From: Gp13-AA77 sp036521995
Lineage (GTDB): Bacteria; Acidobacteriota; Terriglobia; UBA7540
Direction: 5' to 3'
Assembly (NCBI GenBank): GCA_036521995.1
Contig: DATDGR010000314.1
Coordinates: forward strand, 1 to 12,854
DNA length: 12,854 bases
This document shows positions 10,921 to 12,854 of the stretch, piece by piece (position 1 is the first letter of the stretch; the number at the start of each line of letters is the position of its first letter). The notes under the pieces are model-generated. The model was not told the origin of the DNA. It saw only the letters and a list, made by a program, of their open reading frames with translations, and did not search any database. The translations under genes were made by a program, and so were the position numbers.

Positions 10921-12854
10921 ATGCTATCCTCGGACCAGATTCGCCAGACCTTTCTCGACTTCTTCCGCCAGCGCGACCATCGCGTGGTGCCATCCTCGTC
11001 CCTCGTCCCGGCCGGGGATCCCACCCTCCTTTTCACCAACGCCGGCATGAACCAGTTCAAGGACGTCTTTCTGGGCCGTGAGAAGCGCGACTACCTACGG
11101 GCCGCAAGCTCGCAGAAGTGCGTCCGGGCCGGAGGCAAGCACAACGACCTGGAACAGGTGGGCCGCACCACCCGCCACCACACTTTTTTCGAAATGCTGG
11201 GTAATTTCTCCTTCGGCGATTACTTCAAGGCTCAGGCGATCCCCTGGGCTTGGGAGCTGATCACCAGCCCGGCGACCGGCTACGGCATTCCTGCGGACAA
11301 GCTCTATGTGACCGTCTTCCGGGAAGATGACGAGGCTGACGAGATCTGGCGCAGCAACGTAGGCGTCCCCAAAGACCGCATCTTCCGCATGGATGAGAAA
11401 GACAACTTCTGGGCCATGGGCGATACCGGTCCGTGCGGGCCCTGCTCCGAGATCCATTACGATATGGGCCCGGAGGCGAGCGATCTCGGCCACGCCGATT
11501 GCAAGTTCCCCTGCGATTGCGGGCGTTACGTCGAGTTGTGGAACCTTGTCTTCATGCAATTCAACCGCGACGAGAGCGGGGCCATGACACCTCTCCCCCG
11601 CCCCTCGATCGACACCGGAGCCGGTTTGGAGCGTCTGGCGGCCGTCCTGCAAGGCAAGCTTTCGAATTTTGACACTGACCTCTTCCGCCCGCTGATCGAC
11701 GAGGCCGCCCTGCTAGCCAAGGTCGAATACGGCGCCAATCACGAGACCGACGTCTCCCTGCGAATCATCGCCGACCACGCGCGGGCCTCGACGTTTCTGA
11801 TCTCCGACGGAGTGCTGCCTTCGAACGAGGGCAGCGGCTACGTGCTGCGCAAGATTCTGAGGCGAGCTCTGCGCCACGGACGAATGTCAGGTATCGAAGG
11901 GACCTTTCTTTACAAAATCGCTGGTCACGTCGCAGACCGAATGCAGCAAGCGTATCCGGAGCTGCTCGACGCGGTCCGCGTCGTTTCCGCCGTTATTAGG
12001 CACGAAGAGGAGCGCTACGAGACCACGCTCTCGCTAGCCCTCAAACACCTGAACAGTGAGATCAAAATCGCAGCTTCGCAAGCTGTTAGCAAGACCGGCG
12101 TTAACGTCGATCTGTGGGAGCGAGCAGATGGAACTCTCCAACTTCGGAGCGGACCGCCGGTCGCGATACCAGGCAACGCCGCATTCCAGCTTTATGACAC
12201 GTTTGGCCTCTCGCTGGATCTACTGGAGGACGAAGGTTCGTGGCGGGGCTTCAGCGTCGACAGGACCGGGTTCGAAGCGGCCATGACGCAGCAGCGCGAG
12301 CGCGCTCGTGCAAGCTGGAAAGGCGCTGAGAAGAAGGCTGCTTCGCCCGACTACCTCAGACTCGCCGAGGCACACAAGACCGAGTTTCTCGGTTATACGG
12401 AAAACGAAACCCGCGACTCGCGCATTCTGGCGCTGATGGTGAAAGGCGCGCCGGTGAATGAAGCTGCGCCGGGGACCGAGGTCGAAATCATCCTCGATCG
12501 CACGCCCTTTTACGCTGAAGCGGGCGGCCAGATCGGCGATACCGGCTACTTTACCGAGCCGGGTTCGCCCCGCCACGTGGCCGAGGTCAGTAACACTTAC
12601 CGTCCTGTGACCGGAATCACAGCCCATAAGGCCGTGGCGCGCGAGACTGTGCGGGTGGGCGATCTGGTGACTGCCCGGGTGGATGCCGAGCGCCGGGAAC
12701 AGATCAAGCGCAATCACACCGCCACGCACCTGCTGCACGCCGCGTTGCGAAAGGTGCTGGGCACGCACGTGAAGCAGGCCGGGTCACTGGTGGCGCCGGA
12801 CCATCTGCGCTTCGATTTCACCCACTACGCCTCGGTGGACCGGCAAGACCTCAC
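10921..12854 (+). CDS. alaS: Alanyl-tRNA synthetase, 5' part only (644 codons)
   Basis: This enzyme charges tRNA-Ala and clears mischarged Ser/Gly tRNAs in the cytoplasm. The frame runs unbroken from the ATG at 10921 to the window end. The class II core is visible: MLSSDQIRQTFLDFFRQRDH, TLLFTNAGMNQFK, motif 2 in TTRHHTFFEMLGNFSFGDY (83-101), and motif 3 in DTGAGLERLA (231-240). The AFQLYDTFGLSLDL segment marks the linker to the editing region. The editing domain's HxxxH is H599 and H603 in HTATHLLH. The remaining 230 or so residues, with the rest of the editing site and the C-Ala domain, lie outside the window. The ribosome site is weak (TTAGG). It follows recX as in E. coli, but with 545 bp of repeats and a probable own promoter between. 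Confidence 0.97.
   Translation, partial: MLSSDQIRQTFLDFFRQRDHRVVPSSSLVPAGDPTLLFTNAGMNQFKDVFLGREKRDYLRAASSQKCVRAGGKHNDLEQVGRTTRHHTFFEMLGNFSFGDYFKAQAIPWAWELITSPATGYGIPADKLYVTVFREDDEADEIWRSNVGVPKDRIFRMDEKDNFWAMGDTGPCGPCSEIHYDMGPEASDLGHADCKFPCDCGRYVELWNLVFMQFNRDESGAMTPLPRPSIDTGAGLERLAAVLQGKLSNFDTDLFRPLIDEAALLAKVEYGANHETDVSLRIIADHARASTFLISDGVLPSNEGSGYVLRKILRRALRHGRMSGIEGTFLYKIAGHVADRMQQAYPELLDAVRVVSAVIRHEEERYETTLSLALKHLNSEIKIAASQAVSKTGVNVDLWERADGTLQLRSGPPVAIPGNAAFQLYDTFGLSLDLLEDEGSWRGFSVDRTGFEAAMTQQRERARASWKGAEKKAASPDYLRLAEAHKTEFLGYTENETRDSRILALMVKGAPVNEAAPGTEVEIILDRTPFYAEAGGQIGDTGYFTEPGSPRHVAEVSNTYRPVTGITAHKAVARETVRVGDLVTARVDAERREQIKRNHTATHLLHAALRKVLGTHVKQAGSLVAPDHLRFDFTHYASVDRQDL

Overview
The window is GC-rich bacterial chromosome, about 60% G+C by eye, with compact gene pairs. 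The protein styles, the recX-alaS adjacency and the dispersed short intergenic repeats would fit an Acidobacteriota genome, perhaps near Solibacter/Bryobacter. That placement is inference, since there is no rRNA or other decisive marker. The contents are ordinary chromosomal genes plus one insertion sequence.

Layout. (1) Positions 1-1522 hold an IS110-family element. It has a DEDD recombinase started by TTG, a long 5' non-coding end that could encode a bridge RNA, and near-perfect terminal inverted repeats of about 38 bp, which is unusual for this family. (2) Positions 1523-1943 are gene-free and carry a cluster of AACGAACC repeats followed by a good sigma-70 promoter. The promoter drives a six-helix membrane protein of unknown function (1944-2630). 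(3) Positions 2676-2812 hold a small element with inverted ends of a widely dispersed type. (4) A minus-strand block from 6450 down to 2840 encodes a small basic protein, a stand-alone Clp/Hsp100-type AAA+ unfoldase (a D2 module without N or D1 domains), an HtrA-like serine protease with one PDZ domain and no signal peptide, and a LuxR/NarL-type regulator whose receiver has lost its phosphorylation residues. It is probably two operons, split by a 330-bp gap. (5) A lower-GC, gene-poor stretch (6451-7044) ends in an extended -10 promoter that gives ilvE a very short leader. (6) Convergent to ilvE is a small protein with two helical repeats (8050-8448). Its leader can form two mutually exclusive hairpins. 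(7) A PilT/PilU-type pilus retraction ATPase is followed 27 bp later by recX. (8) Positions 10376-10920 hold two diverged direct repeats of about 110-120 bp, a 35-codon small ORF with a good ribosome binding site, and a TATAAT box. (9) The first 644 codons of alaS run off the end of the window.

How the genes work together. ilvE and alaS are housekeeping metabolism and translation, recX tunes RecA, and the pilT-like ATPase powers pilus retraction. The minus-strand block looks like a small proteostasis and regulation set (unfoldase, cytoplasmic-looking protease, phosphorylation-independent regulator), but no functional link is proven. The points most worth a second look are the IS110 ends and bridge RNA candidate, the single-ring Clp-like protein with its small partner, the pseudo-receiver regulator, the switch-like leader at 8479-8525, and the AACGAACC repeat family that occurs at two distant loci in the same orientation.
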